From assembly GCF_016827605.1 (NCBI RefSeq), contig NZ_JAEPJQ010000001.1, positions 62,001 through 126,000 on the forward strand: a stretch of DNA of 64,000 nt, given 5' to 3'. Shown piece after piece: positions 33,315-41,815 of this stretch. Origin of the DNA: Hyunsoonleella ulvae. Its GTDB lineage: Bacteria > Bacteroidota > Bacteroidia > Flavobacteriales > Flavobacteriaceae. Each line of letters opens with the position of its first letter. Within the stretch, counting starts at the first letter, position 1. A model generated the notes under the pieces. The model did no database searches. It had not been told where the DNA came from and worked only from the letters and a program-made list of their open reading frames with translations. Made by a program: the position numbers and the translations under genes.

Positions 33315-34769
33315 TTAAATAAGTGGTGCCCACAACCTACTATACGATTCTTTAAACTTTTCGTACTTAGGTCTATTTATCCACTTGTTAAGTTCAACTT
33401 TTTCAGTGTATCCCAAGTCTTCAAGAAAATGCCCTTTTAAAATTTTACTATTTTCAGCGTCATAGATAAAAGCATTTACTTCAAAATTTATATTGAAGCT
33501 TCTGTAATCCATATTAGATGTGCCTACAGTTGAAAAAATATCATCCACAACCATGGTTTTCGCATGTATGAAACCCTTTGTATAGTAATACACTTCTATA
33601 TTAGCTTCCAATAACTGTTCTAGGTACGAATTTGTAGCATATTTTACCATCCAAGAATCTGATTCTCTTGGAATAATCAGTTTTACATCCACACCACTTT
33701 TTGCCGCTACTTGCAACGCCGTTATTATTTGATCATTAGGTACAAAATATGGTGTAGTAATGTAAATATAATCTTCTGCTGTATTTATAGCTGTAAACAT
33801 GGCTTCCATAATATAAGGCCAATCGGTATCTGGACCACTGGATGCTATTTGAACCGCTACGTTATCGTTACAGACTACCTCAGGAAAATAGCTCTTGTCT
33901 ATATTTATTTTTTCCTCAGACACAAAATCCCAAGTTGTAAAAAAACTAATTTGTAAAGAATTTACGGTTTCGCCTACAACTCTTAAATGAGTATCTCTCC
34001 AAAATAAATCTCCATCCTCATAGTTCACATATTCATCCGCTATATTTATTCCTCCAACATAAGCTATTTTTCCATCTATTATAACTATTTTCCTATGGTT
34101 TCTATAGTTCATCTTACCTGTGAACTTTGAGAACAATACTGGCATAAATGGATAAAATTCCACACCACTACTATCTAATTGATGTTTCATTTTAGAGGAC
34201 AATTTACTACCTACATCATCATAAGTCAATCTAACTATCACTCCTTTCTTAGCTTTCTCGCATAAGATATTTAAAACCTTAGAACCAATCCTATCATCCC
34301 TCAAAATATAATATTCCAAATGAATGTGATGTTCGGCTTTCTCTAAATCGTTAATCAAAGATTCGAACTTTTCCTTACCATTTTTAAGGATATTTATAGT
34401 ATTACAAAATGTAAGCGGTGAGTATTTATTGCTGTACAAAAGTTCAACAAGTTTCATTTTATGGTTTAAATCGCCATCCAACTTTTTTATTTTGTCCCCT
34501 GAAAGCTCCAAAGCACTATTTATAGACTTGATAGTAGTTTGGTTAAGCACTTTCTTTCTATTGAAAATTTTATTTTTTCGGTACTCTTGACCAAATAAAT
34601 AATACACTAGAACACCGAAAAAAGGAAAAAAAACCAAAACAAGGATGTAAGACAATGTTTTGGTTGGGTTGATATTTTTTAATATCACTGTTATAGCTGC
34701 TGATATGGCTATAATGTAATTAAGAATTATTAATATATTCCAGTAGTTATCTTTTAGATATTCTACCAT
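33315..34769 (-). CDS. cls: Cardiolipin synthase
   Basis: A 484-residue phospholipase D superfamily enzyme that condenses two phosphatidylglycerols into cardiolipin and glycerol at the inner membrane. Two N-terminal helices (about 10-28 and 38-58, the latter with YILVLVFFPFFGVLVYYLFG) are followed by two HKD motifs: HRKIVIIDGKIAYVGG near 225-240 and HAKTMVVDDIFSTVGTSNMD near 400-420. Length is typical. The transglycosylase gene ends five bases upstream, so they share an operon. Confidence 0.95.
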   Translation of the reverse strand: MVEYLKDNYWNILIILNYIIAISAAITVILKNINPTKTLSYILVLVFFPFFGVLVYYLFGQEYRKNKIFNRKKVLNQTTIKSINSALELSGDKIKKLDGDLNHKMKLVELLYSNKYSPLTFCNTINILKNGKEKFESLINDLEKAEHHIHLEYYILRDDRIGSKVLNILCEKAKKGVIVRLTYDDVGSKLSSKMKHQLDSSGVEFYPFMPVLFSKFTGKMNYRNHRKIVIIDGKIAYVGGINIADEYVNYEDGDLFWRDTHLRVVGETVNSLQISFFTTWDFVSEEKINIDKSYFPEVVCNDNVAVQIASSGPDTDWPYIMEAMFTAINTAEDYIYITTPYFVPNDQIITALQVAAKSGVDVKLIIPRESDSWMVKYATNSYLEQLLEANIEVYYYTKGFIHAKTMVVDDIFSTVGTSNMDYRSFNINFEVNAFIYDAENSKILKGHFLEDLGYTEKVELNKWINRPKYEKFKESYSRLWAPLI

Positions 34770-34774
34770 CTATA

Positions 34775-35701
34775 CTAATTATAATAGCCTTCTTTGGGAA
34801 TCTCAATAAAATACTGCTTTCTAGATTTATTATTTAAATGAGGTTCTCTTAGCCAAGGATTGTGAATTTTTAATATCTTATAATTAATCCCAAAGCGTTC
34901 TGCAAACTTTGTAAAATCAGTAACTGCAGTATCTACCTCAACCTTAAATGTGGGTATATTGGTATATAAATCTTTATCTCTAAAATTAAATCCGTATTTG
35001 TCTGGATGGGACAGTATTTCTTTTAAGGCTACAATCCTAAACACATAGCGGCCTGTTTCTTCTCCAAGTAACAAATCGTAATAATCAGAAACATTTTGTT
35101 CTTCCAAACGACGCGCAACTCCAGCATTCCCTGCGTTATATGCAGCTGCAGCCAATGTCCATGAGCCTAATTGCTCCTTAGCCCTGATTAGATATTTGCT
35201 GGCTACTTCTGTTGCTTTTTCTAAGTGATAACGCTCGTCTACATTAGTATTTACCTCTAACCCATTCTCACGACCAGTGGCTTTCATAATTTGCCAAACC
35301 CCTCGTGCTCCCGCTGGGGATACTGCATTGGTTAAACCACTCTCGATAACTGCCAGATATTTAAAATCATCTGGCACTCCATATTTTGCCAAAATAGGTT
35401 CTATAACAGGAAAATATTTTTTAGCCCGCTTAAACATGAGCAAGCCATTAGACTGCCAATAGGTATTTACCAAAAGTTCCCTATCCATACGTTCTAAGAT
35501 ATCAGGGTTATCTAAAGGCATAGCCTCACCAGCAAAAGATAAATCTTCTGGCACCTGTAAGGCGTAAACATTATAATCGTTAATTACTTTCTTCTCGAAA
35601 TTTTCATCAGTAGGAGCGTCTTGGAGGGCATAAATAAATAGTAAACATAAACTTAATAATCCCACAAGCGCCAGCATTCTTTGTATGGTCTTCATCATCA
35701 A
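34775..35701 (-). CDS. Lytic transglycosylase (SLT domain)
   Basis: A 308-residue periplasmic enzyme that cleaves the MurNAc-GlcNAc bond of peptidoglycan with anhydro ring formation. N-terminal hydrophobic segment (about 8-26). The SLT domain holds LAVIESGLTNAVSPAGARG (catalytic Glu120), GVWQIMKATGRENGL and AAAAYNAGNAGVARRLE. The last 60 residues (VDTAVTDFTKFAERFGINYK, ILKIHNPWLRE) resemble a LysM-like tail, as in MltD relatives. Three ATGs are stacked at the start. Operon with cls downstream and a hydrolase gene upstream. Confidence 0.92.
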   Translation of the reverse strand: MMMKTIQRMLALVGLLSLCLLFIYALQDAPTDENFEKKVINDYNVYALQVPEDLSFAGEAMPLDNPDILERMDRELLVNTYWQSNGLLMFKRAKKYFPVIEPILAKYGVPDDFKYLAVIESGLTNAVSPAGARGVWQIMKATGRENGLEVNTNVDERYHLEKATEVASKYLIRAKEQLGSWTLAAAAYNAGNAGVARRLEEQNVSDYYDLLLGEETGRYVFRIVALKEILSHPDKYGFNFRDKDLYTNIPTFKVEVDTAVTDFTKFAERFGINYKILKIHNPWLREPHLNNKSRKQYFIEIPKEGYYN

Positions 35702-35745
35702 AAAGTTTTTTTAAAAATAAAAAAAATCATGTATTTATTGAGTAA

Positions 35746-36405
35746 TTATAGGATTATATCTGGTAAATTCTCGTTAAACCACTTGTATTTATTAATAATA
35801 GCGATGTGGGTACCGCCTTTAATAGTTATGCAATTATCAATATGCTTTATGGGAAAAACAGGATCTTTATCTCCATGAATATGAATAACATTAGCATTTG
35901 GCTCATCTTGCTCCCAGCATACTACTTGTTTTATGGCCCAGCTTAAGTATTTAGGATCGTTTACGGATAAATACTTTTTATAAAGTTCTAAACGCTTTGC
36001 CATGGTTTTCCCAAAGGCATACTTCTCGAAAACCTCTATTTTATTTGCCAATTGCGTGGGTACTAACTTATAAGCTCCGGTAGACTTAGCCAATTGCATT
36101 TTTAATGGTAGTTCGTGTTTAGACTTTACACTAGAAACAATAATCAATTTTTTAACATTAATATGCTTACTTATTTCTTGAACTAAAATACCCCCAAAAG
36201 ACACGCCTAATAGCACTGGGTTGTCATGCCTTATTTTTTTTGTCATTCTAAGAGCATAATCGCTTAAGGTCTCTTCATCTAAAGGAACAAACCACTCTAG
36301 CTTGTGGATTTTAAATTGATGTTCAGGAAGCCGCAAATATTCAAAAATTAAAGGGCTTGCTGCCATTCCAGGCATTAAATAAACATGTATTATATCTTGA
36401 TTCAT
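35746..36405 (-). CDS. Alpha/beta hydrolase
   Basis: A 219-residue cytoplasmic alpha/beta hydrolase. The nucleophile elbow GVSFGG has Ser69, the acid is in HIHGDKDPVFP and the His in IKGGTHIAII. The oxyanion region is MPGMAASPLIF. The lid is small. Substrate unknown, probably an ester or thioester. It is the first gene of the run that continues with the transglycosylase (44 bases) and cls. Confidence 0.85.
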   Translation of the reverse strand: MNQDIIHVYLMPGMAASPLIFEYLRLPEHQFKIHKLEWFVPLDEETLSDYALRMTKKIRHDNPVLLGVSFGGILVQEISKHINVKKLIIVSSVKSKHELPLKMQLAKSTGAYKLVPTQLANKIEVFEKYAFGKTMAKRLELYKKYLSVNDPKYLSWAIKQVVCWEQDEPNANVIHIHGDKDPVFPIKHIDNCITIKGGTHIAIINKYKWFNENLPDIIL

Positions 36406-36449
36406 AAGGTTTTAACTCTAAAATCCTTTTAATAGGTGAATATTTTTTG

Positions 36450-36457
36450 TACTTTTG
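36450..36457 (+). promoter_or_regulatory. Promoter -7 box of the GNAT gene
   Basis: TACTTTTG fits TAnnTTTG, 73 bases upstream of the ATG at 36531. No exact TTG is seen at -33. Confidence 0.5.
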
Positions 36458-36530
36458 CACAAAGTTATAGAAATAGTAATCACTATTCTAACACGATACT
36501 TCTTTATAATTAAATAATTAATAAACTACT

Positions 36531-36827
36531 ATGGTTGAAGCTGCTGAATTAATTGACAATGATTTTTTACGTCAATTTGAATTAAAAATTGATGGACAAT
36601 TGGCAAAAATTGAATATTCCTTACAGGAACGAAAAATCTTTTTAACGAAGTTAATTATTCCAGAAGAAATTAATAATGAAGAGGTTAAAAAAGAATTTCT
36701 TGCTGCCGTATTTGAACAAATTCAGGACAGAAATTTAAGTGTTATGCCTACAAGCCCTGCTATAGCTAAGTTTGTAAGAAGCAACAGAAAATATAAGAGA
36801 ATGTTGCCTGTAGGTGTAAGAATCTAA
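36531..36827 (+). CDS. Small GNAT-like acetyltransferase
   Basis: A 98-residue protein of the short GCN5-related group (YidJ / Acetyltransf_CG type). Strands FELKIDGQLAKIEYSLQERK and IFLTKLIIPEEI precede EEVKKEFLAAVFEQIQDRNL and a final SPAIAKFVRSNRKYKRML. In this group SPxxxxFVxxNxxY is the conserved C-terminal segment. It lacks a full-length GNAT acetyl-CoA site, so the substrate and even catalysis are uncertain. Monocistronic between its own promoter and terminator. Confidence 0.8.
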   Translation: MVEAAELIDNDFLRQFELKIDGQLAKIEYSLQERKIFLTKLIIPEEINNEEVKKEFLAAVFEQIQDRNLSVMPTSPAIAKFVRSNRKYKRMLPVGVRI

Positions 36828-36847
36828 ACAGTACTTTAAAAAAATAC

Positions 36848-36881
36848 AAAATCTGAAATCATTTTAAAGATTTCAGATTTT
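36848..36881. terminator. Bidirectional terminator
   Basis: A 13-bp stem (AAAATCTGAAATC / GATTTCAGATTTT) with an 8-base loop and a T-run on the plus strand, between convergent genes. Confidence 0.88.
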
Positions 36882-36884
36882 TTT

Positions 36885-37376
36885 TTATTCCGAAAACAGA
36901 TCAATTTTTTGCTCCAGTTTAGCTATTTCTTTATTTAGGTACCTAACACTTATTTTTGGAGGCAAAGTAATATCAATAGCTACCTCGCTGAATACCAAAT
37001 CCCCAATACTTAATTTTCCTTGAAGGTTATTCACAGTTATCAATGAAGATAGTATCATTTTTAAAATCTTCTTATCCTTGTATTGTAGCGTTAGCTTCTC
37101 GATATCTTTATCGGAGACCTCTTTAAACCTATGCAAGTGTAATTGAACCGAGGGAGGAATGGTAATCCCTACAATAAATCTATTCGTACGGTAACCCGCT
37201 TTTTCAATTATCGGAATAAGCGCCGCTATACCTTCAACAAAATCTACTGTTTTATCTTTTGTATAATTTCCAAAATCAGCAACCTTATCTAATCCTGATT
37301 TTAATTTATCTATTGCTTCATCAAAAGAGGATTGAATAAAATTTTTATTTTGCTTAGTAGGTAGTTTTTTATTCAT
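36885..37376 (-). CDS. Uncharacterised protein co-transcribed with mtaB
   Basis: A 163-residue soluble protein I cannot place. It has an amphipathic N-terminal region (SFDEAIDKLKSGLDKVADFG), a hydrophobic stretch near 45-60 (DFVEGIAALIPIIEKAGY), a strand-rich middle (FIVGITIPPSVQLHLHRF) and a coiled C-terminus (YLNKEIAKLEQKIDLFSE). There are no catalytic motifs. It starts 12 bases after the mtaB stop, so it shares that transcript and ends at the shared terminator. Confidence 0.7.
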   Translation of the reverse strand: MNKKLPTKQNKNFIQSSFDEAIDKLKSGLDKVADFGNYTKDKTVDFVEGIAALIPIIEKAGYRTNRFIVGITIPPSVQLHLHRFKEVSDKDIEKLTLQYKDKKILKMILSSLITVNNLQGKLSIGDLVFSEVAIDITLPPKISVRYLNKEIAKLEQKIDLFSE

Positions 37377-37388
37377 TTACAACTCGCT

Positions 37389-38744
37389 TTAAACTACCTT
37401 TTTTTGATAGTATCCTGTAGCATTTTCTGGATGGGATATAAACTCAAACCTTACTAATCCGTCATCGTCAATTTCAGTTAATTCCACGTCATGTAAAGTA
37501 TTAACTAACTCTGGATTCCAAGGGGTTTTTACCTTGACATAGTTTTCGGTAAACCCATGAATATACCCTTCCTTGTTTTCACCTTCAAATAAAACAGTTC
37601 TAGAAGTACCTAATTGGCTTTCATAAAATGCCCTACGTTTTTTAACCGATAGCCCACGCAGCATTTTACTGCGTTTGCTCCTCACATTATTAGGGACTAC
37701 CCCCTCCATGTCGGCAGCTTCGGTATTATCTCTTTCTGAGTAGGTAAATACGTGGAGATACGAAATATCCAGCCCACTCAAAAAGTTATAGGTCTCTAAA
37801 AAGAGCTCATCGGTTTCTCCTGGAAAACCAACTATCACATCCACTCCAATACATGCATGAGGCATAACCTCTCGTATCTTTGCAACCCTATCAACATACA
37901 ATTCCCGTAAGTATCTACGTTTCATCTTCTTGAGAATTTCATTGCTTCCAGATTGTAATGGTATATGAAAATGAGGTACAAAAGCTCGTGACCTAGCAAC
38001 CAATTCTATAGTTTCATTCTTTAGCAGGTTAGGCTCAATAGAAGATATCCTTAAACGCTCAATGCCTTCAACTTTATCCAGTTCGATCACCAAATCCAAA
38101 AAGGTATGTTCATGTTTTTTGTTTCCAAACTCTCCTTTACCATAGTCGCCTATATTAACTCCAGTAAGTACAATCTCTTTTATATTTTGTTTTGAAATCT
38201 CTTTAGCGTTCTTCAAAACATTATCCATAGTATCACTCCTTGAGATACCACGTGCTAGAGGAATGGTACAATAGGTACACTTATAATCGCAGCCATCTTG
38301 CACCTTTAAAAAAGCCCGTGTCCTATCTCCAATAGAGTAACTCCCCACATAAAAATCAGCATCTTCAATTTCACAAGAATGCACTTCTCCAAAGTCGTTT
38401 TTAGATAAGTCGTTTAGATAATCTGTAATCTTAAATTTTTCAGTGGCACCCAATACCAAATCTACACCATTAACATCTGCCAATTCTTGTGGTTTCAGTT
38501 GCGCATAGCAACCTACTGCAGCTACAAATGCTTCTGGATTATTTTTTTGGGCTTGCTTAACAATAGTTTTAAAGCGTTTATCTGCATTTTCAGTAACCGA
38601 ACAAGTATTGATAACATATATATCTGCTTTCTCAGTAAAGTCCACACGATTAAACCCCTCATTAACAAAACTTCTAGCAATGGTGGAAGTTTCAGAAAAA
38701 TTGAGTTTGCAACCTAATGTGTAAAATGCTACTTTTTTATTCAT
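37389..38744 (-). CDS. mtaB: tRNA t6A37 methylthiotransferase MtaB
   Basis: A 451-residue radical SAM enzyme that adds a methylthio group to t6A at position 37 of tRNAs. The N-terminal UPF0004 domain supplies one iron-sulfur cluster through Cys12, Cys48 and Cys79. The radical SAM cluster motif GCDYKCTYCTIP gives Cys152, Cys156 and Cys159. The C-terminal TRAM-like domain is about 375-445 (LFEGENKEGYIHGFTENYVK). GCKLNFSET at the start separates MtaB from MiaB and RimO. Heads a two-gene operon. Confidence 0.95.
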   Translation of the reverse strand: MNKKVAFYTLGCKLNFSETSTIARSFVNEGFNRVDFTEKADIYVINTCSVTENADKRFKTIVKQAQKNNPEAFVAAVGCYAQLKPQELADVNGVDLVLGATEKFKITDYLNDLSKNDFGEVHSCEIEDADFYVGSYSIGDRTRAFLKVQDGCDYKCTYCTIPLARGISRSDTMDNVLKNAKEISKQNIKEIVLTGVNIGDYGKGEFGNKKHEHTFLDLVIELDKVEGIERLRISSIEPNLLKNETIELVARSRAFVPHFHIPLQSGSNEILKKMKRRYLRELYVDRVAKIREVMPHACIGVDVIVGFPGETDELFLETYNFLSGLDISYLHVFTYSERDNTEAADMEGVVPNNVRSKRSKMLRGLSVKKRRAFYESQLGTSRTVLFEGENKEGYIHGFTENYVKVKTPWNPELVNTLHDVELTEIDDDGLVRFEFISHPENATGYYQKKVV

Positions 38745-38856
38745 AACCTACTTATGGCAGAAAAACCTTTATTTACTTGTTTTCTATTATAAAAGCATGC
38801 AAATTTACATAATTGTTAAGTAATACGTTAGCATATTATATAATCTCTTTATCTCC

Positions 38857-40008
38857 ATGGACAAGCAAAAGAAAAGATTGAATGATGTATATTCTTTTTT
38901 AGATAATGAAGACACTGAATTAGGTTTTAGAAAACTAATGGACTGTGCCATTGATACACAGAATATGGAAATTTATAATGACGTTATTACTCTAACCGAT
39001 TGGAAAACATCATATGAAACAGATAAGGCAGGTCTTATCAAAAAAAGCAAAACACTTCTTGATAAAATATCCGCTATCCCAATTGAAACTTATAAAAAAG
39101 AAGCACCTGTAATTAGTGCTGCTAATGTTACAAAAAAATATCCAGGCAGTCATTTTGAATTAGGACCAGTATCCCTTAATATTCACAAAGGGGAAGTCTA
39201 CGGCTTGGTTGGGGAAAATGGAAATGGAAAAACAACATTATTAAGACTACTGGCAAAAGAGCTTAAATTAACTTCTGGTAGTTTAGATTACAATTTAGAT
39301 ATTAATACCAATAGTACTTATGATTTAAGATGCAACTTGGTTTATATCCCACAACGTACCAAGCAATGGTACGGCAGTCTGATTGACAATCTGAAATTTG
39401 TACTTTCTAACTATGGAATTTCAGAAAAAGAAAATGAGACTAGAGTATTGATGATGATCGCTCGCTTTGGACTTTGGGGCTATAAAAACTTAAAATGGAG
39501 TGAATTATCATCGGGGTATAAAATGCGTTTTGAACTGGCCAGAACTATGTTGAGACAACCAGAGCTCTTACTATTAGATGAACCCTTGGCTAATCTTGAT
39601 GTTTTGGCACAACAGGTAATTTTAGAAGATTTAAAATCCATTTGTAATTCAATAACAAATCCTGTCGCCTTAATTTTAAGCTCACAGCAGCTCTATGAGG
39701 TAGAGAAAGTATCAGATAAGGTTATCTACCTAAAAAACGGTAAATATGAAGCTGACGAACAAGATACAGCTACTTCCACAAAACAGCTTATTGTAGAGAT
39801 AGATTGCAATTGCGATCGTGACACTTTACTTAATACTTTGTCCAATTTAAACCTCGAAACCTTAGTTTTTAATGGTGGTATTTTTATAGCATACTTCTCT
39901 GAAAAAACACCATATTACTCTGTTTTAGAAGCTCTGGGCAAGCAAAAAGTTGAAGTTACATATTCTAGAAACATCTCTAATTCTACCAGACGCTTTTTTA
40001 TCTCCTAA
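38857..40008 (+). CDS. ABC ATPase with N-terminal extension
   Basis: 383 residues. Residues 1-80 are a helical extension without known domain (LNDVYSFLDNEDTELGFRKL). The ATPase domain begins near 85 (VISAANVTKKYPGSHFELGP). Walker A GENGNGKT is at 119-126 and Walker B LLLLDEPLANLD near 237-248. The signature is LSSGYKMRFELA at 217, not LSGGQ. SSG-type signatures are known from Wzt/TagH-like exporters, so export or a mechanical role is more likely than uptake. A further 100 residues follow the ATPase. It is 10 bases upstream of a large membrane protein gene. Confidence 0.85.
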   Translation: MDKQKKRLNDVYSFLDNEDTELGFRKLMDCAIDTQNMEIYNDVITLTDWKTSYETDKAGLIKKSKTLLDKISAIPIETYKKEAPVISAANVTKKYPGSHFELGPVSLNIHKGEVYGLVGENGNGKTTLLRLLAKELKLTSGSLDYNLDINTNSTYDLRCNLVYIPQRTKQWYGSLIDNLKFVLSNYGISEKENETRVLMMIARFGLWGYKNLKWSELSSGYKMRFELARTMLRQPELLLLDEPLANLDVLAQQVILEDLKSICNSITNPVALILSSQQLYEVEKVSDKVIYLKNGKYEADEQDTATSTKQLIVEIDCNCDRDTLLNTLSNLNLETLVFNGGIFIAYFSEKTPYYSVLEALGKQKVEVTYSRNISNSTRRFFIS

Positions 40009-40018
40009 ACACATATAA

Positions 40019-41812
40019 ATGAAAGCATTTATTAATAAAATCGATAAATTTCTACTAAATAGACACCCTCTTGTTTGGAACACAAAACTTCTTTGGATGC
40101 TAATAATTGCATTATTTCTGCATTTAATCTTTTTCATCCTAGGTGCTTTAGCTTTAACTAATGTAGAACAGCTACACGAGTACGGTGCCAAATCTATTTT
40201 CTTTAAAAATGGGACTGTCTACGTTAGTATAATCATTTCTATTTTATTGTTAGTAATTTGGTGCATACAATTATTCAAAAACAACGCCTTTAAAAACTTT
40301 TACCCAACCTCAAGACTAAAATTATTTAAAGAATTTCTGTCGTACCTAATTATCATATTTTGTGTTACAACATTTTTTTTAAGCTACAATTACGGTTTAA
40401 AAACCTATATTTCTTCAGCTTACAGCGATGATAAAATTAAAGACGAAATTACTACTGCAAACAAAGCTGCCATTTTCTTCTCAGATGAAATAGAAAAATA
40501 CACTATTAATCAAAAAAGGTACCCAAAGCCTTTTGATAGTTTATATTGTGAGGTATTTACTGGTAATCTTGAACCACATGAGAGATTAAACAATCATCTA
40601 ACTACATCTGTCCTTCCTTACAATGATTCTTTGCCTCATACTAAATTTCTAGATATTAAATATTTCTATTACACATTAAGTAGCAAAGAAGGGGTAATGG
40701 AAGATGCATATAATAACAGTGATTACAGTGGATTTGTATTTTTTGAAAGCCTTAAAGACTCTAAACGAAATTATTTTTACAAGGATTCTATTTTTGACAT
40801 ATCAAAATTAATCGACACTTCAAGCCCTTCATATTTTAATTACTCGTCAACTTTTTACTATCTCAAAAGAAACACAGCAGAAAGATTTGATGATTATCTA
40901 GATTATACATACTCGAATTCAGTAGGTTATAATGAAAACCCTTTTTCAGAATTAAAACTCCAAAGTAATAAAACAACTTATCAACTCTTAAACCGTAACA
41001 ATCCCAATGAAATAAAAAAGATTCTAAATCACTTTTTATCACTATGTGAATCATACAAAATTAAACATAACCTAGATGTTGAAACTTGGTTTAGCTTGGT
41101 ATACCATCCTTCAAAGTTTGAAGTAACCAACCTCATAAGAAAAGAACCAAAGTTAGACTACTACTTTAAAGTTTCTACAGCGAATACACCCTTAGAAAAA
41201 TTTCAAACTGATATTCTTACAGATTACTACATTCAACACGATGATTTAAGAAACCTATTTTCTAACGTTGAAACCATAAAAGAAAGTACACCATACAAGG
41301 AGAGTATTCATTTTTTTATGTGGTTAACTATGCTATTGGCTACAGTTATTTTAATGTTTAGAACAACAGGTTTAAAACCTCTAATATTCAGTATAATTGT
41401 TACGGGTGTTTTAGCTCTTATAGTTGGACTTACCACCACACTATTTGCTTTTTCAACGAATTTGAATGACAACACAACAGGTTATTTTGCCGCATACTTA
41501 TCACTAGTTTTAGGCACAGTTATTTTATTAATCCCTCTATGTTTTAGAGAACAATTTAGGAAAAGCATCATAGCAATTTGCGTTAATATTTCCATGTCTG
41601 GCTTTATTTTATATGTATTTTTAATTGTTTTAATTATTTCACTTCATCAAGATGATGCCTGTCCTAACCGATATGATCCAATAAACAATTGTTTTAATTT
41701 ATTAACTGATATTGGCATCTTATGGAGTTTTATACTTTTTGTAATAAACTTAATATTTCTCTATTTTTATATGGGAGTCATCAAAAATTGGAAAGGCTTA
41801 CCTGAAGGTTAA
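40019..41812 (+). CDS. Large membrane protein, putative ABC permease
   Basis: A 597-residue protein with three N-terminal helices (about 24-46, 66-86 and 106-124), a roughly 305-residue soluble domain (about 125-430, rich in Tyr, Ser and Asn) and about five C-terminal helices (about 434-590). The soluble part should be extracytoplasmic. No family is recognised. Position between an ABC ATPase and a solute-binding lipoprotein suggests a transporter or mechanotransmission permease; the 3 + loop + 5 layout recalls such proteins but is not diagnostic. It starts 10 bases after the ATPase stop and ends 3 bases before the next gene. Confidence 0.75.
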   Translation: MKAFINKIDKFLLNRHPLVWNTKLLWMLIIALFLHLIFFILGALALTNVEQLHEYGAKSIFFKNGTVYVSIIISILLLVIWCIQLFKNNAFKNFYPTSRLKLFKEFLSYLIIIFCVTTFFLSYNYGLKTYISSAYSDDKIKDEITTANKAAIFFSDEIEKYTINQKRYPKPFDSLYCEVFTGNLEPHERLNNHLTTSVLPYNDSLPHTKFLDIKYFYYTLSSKEGVMEDAYNNSDYSGFVFFESLKDSKRNYFYKDSIFDISKLIDTSSPSYFNYSSTFYYLKRNTAERFDDYLDYTYSNSVGYNENPFSELKLQSNKTTYQLLNRNNPNEIKKILNHFLSLCESYKIKHNLDVETWFSLVYHPSKFEVTNLIRKEPKLDYYFKVSTANTPLEKFQTDILTDYYIQHDDLRNLFSNVETIKESTPYKESIHFFMWLTMLLATVILMFRTTGLKPLIFSIIVTGVLALIVGLTTTLFAFSTNLNDNTTGYFAAYLSLVLGTVILLIPLCFREQFRKSIIAICVNISMSGFILYVFLIVLIISLHQDDACPNRYDPINNCFNLLTDIGILWSFILFVINLIFLYFYMGVIKNWKGLPEG

Positions 41813-41815
41813 ATT

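Noticed and set aside
38857-40008. Standard oligopeptide importer ATPase paired with the OppA-like protein
   Set aside because: The LSSG signature, the extensions on both sides and the lack of DppB/DppC permeases do not fit an Opp/Dpp importer.
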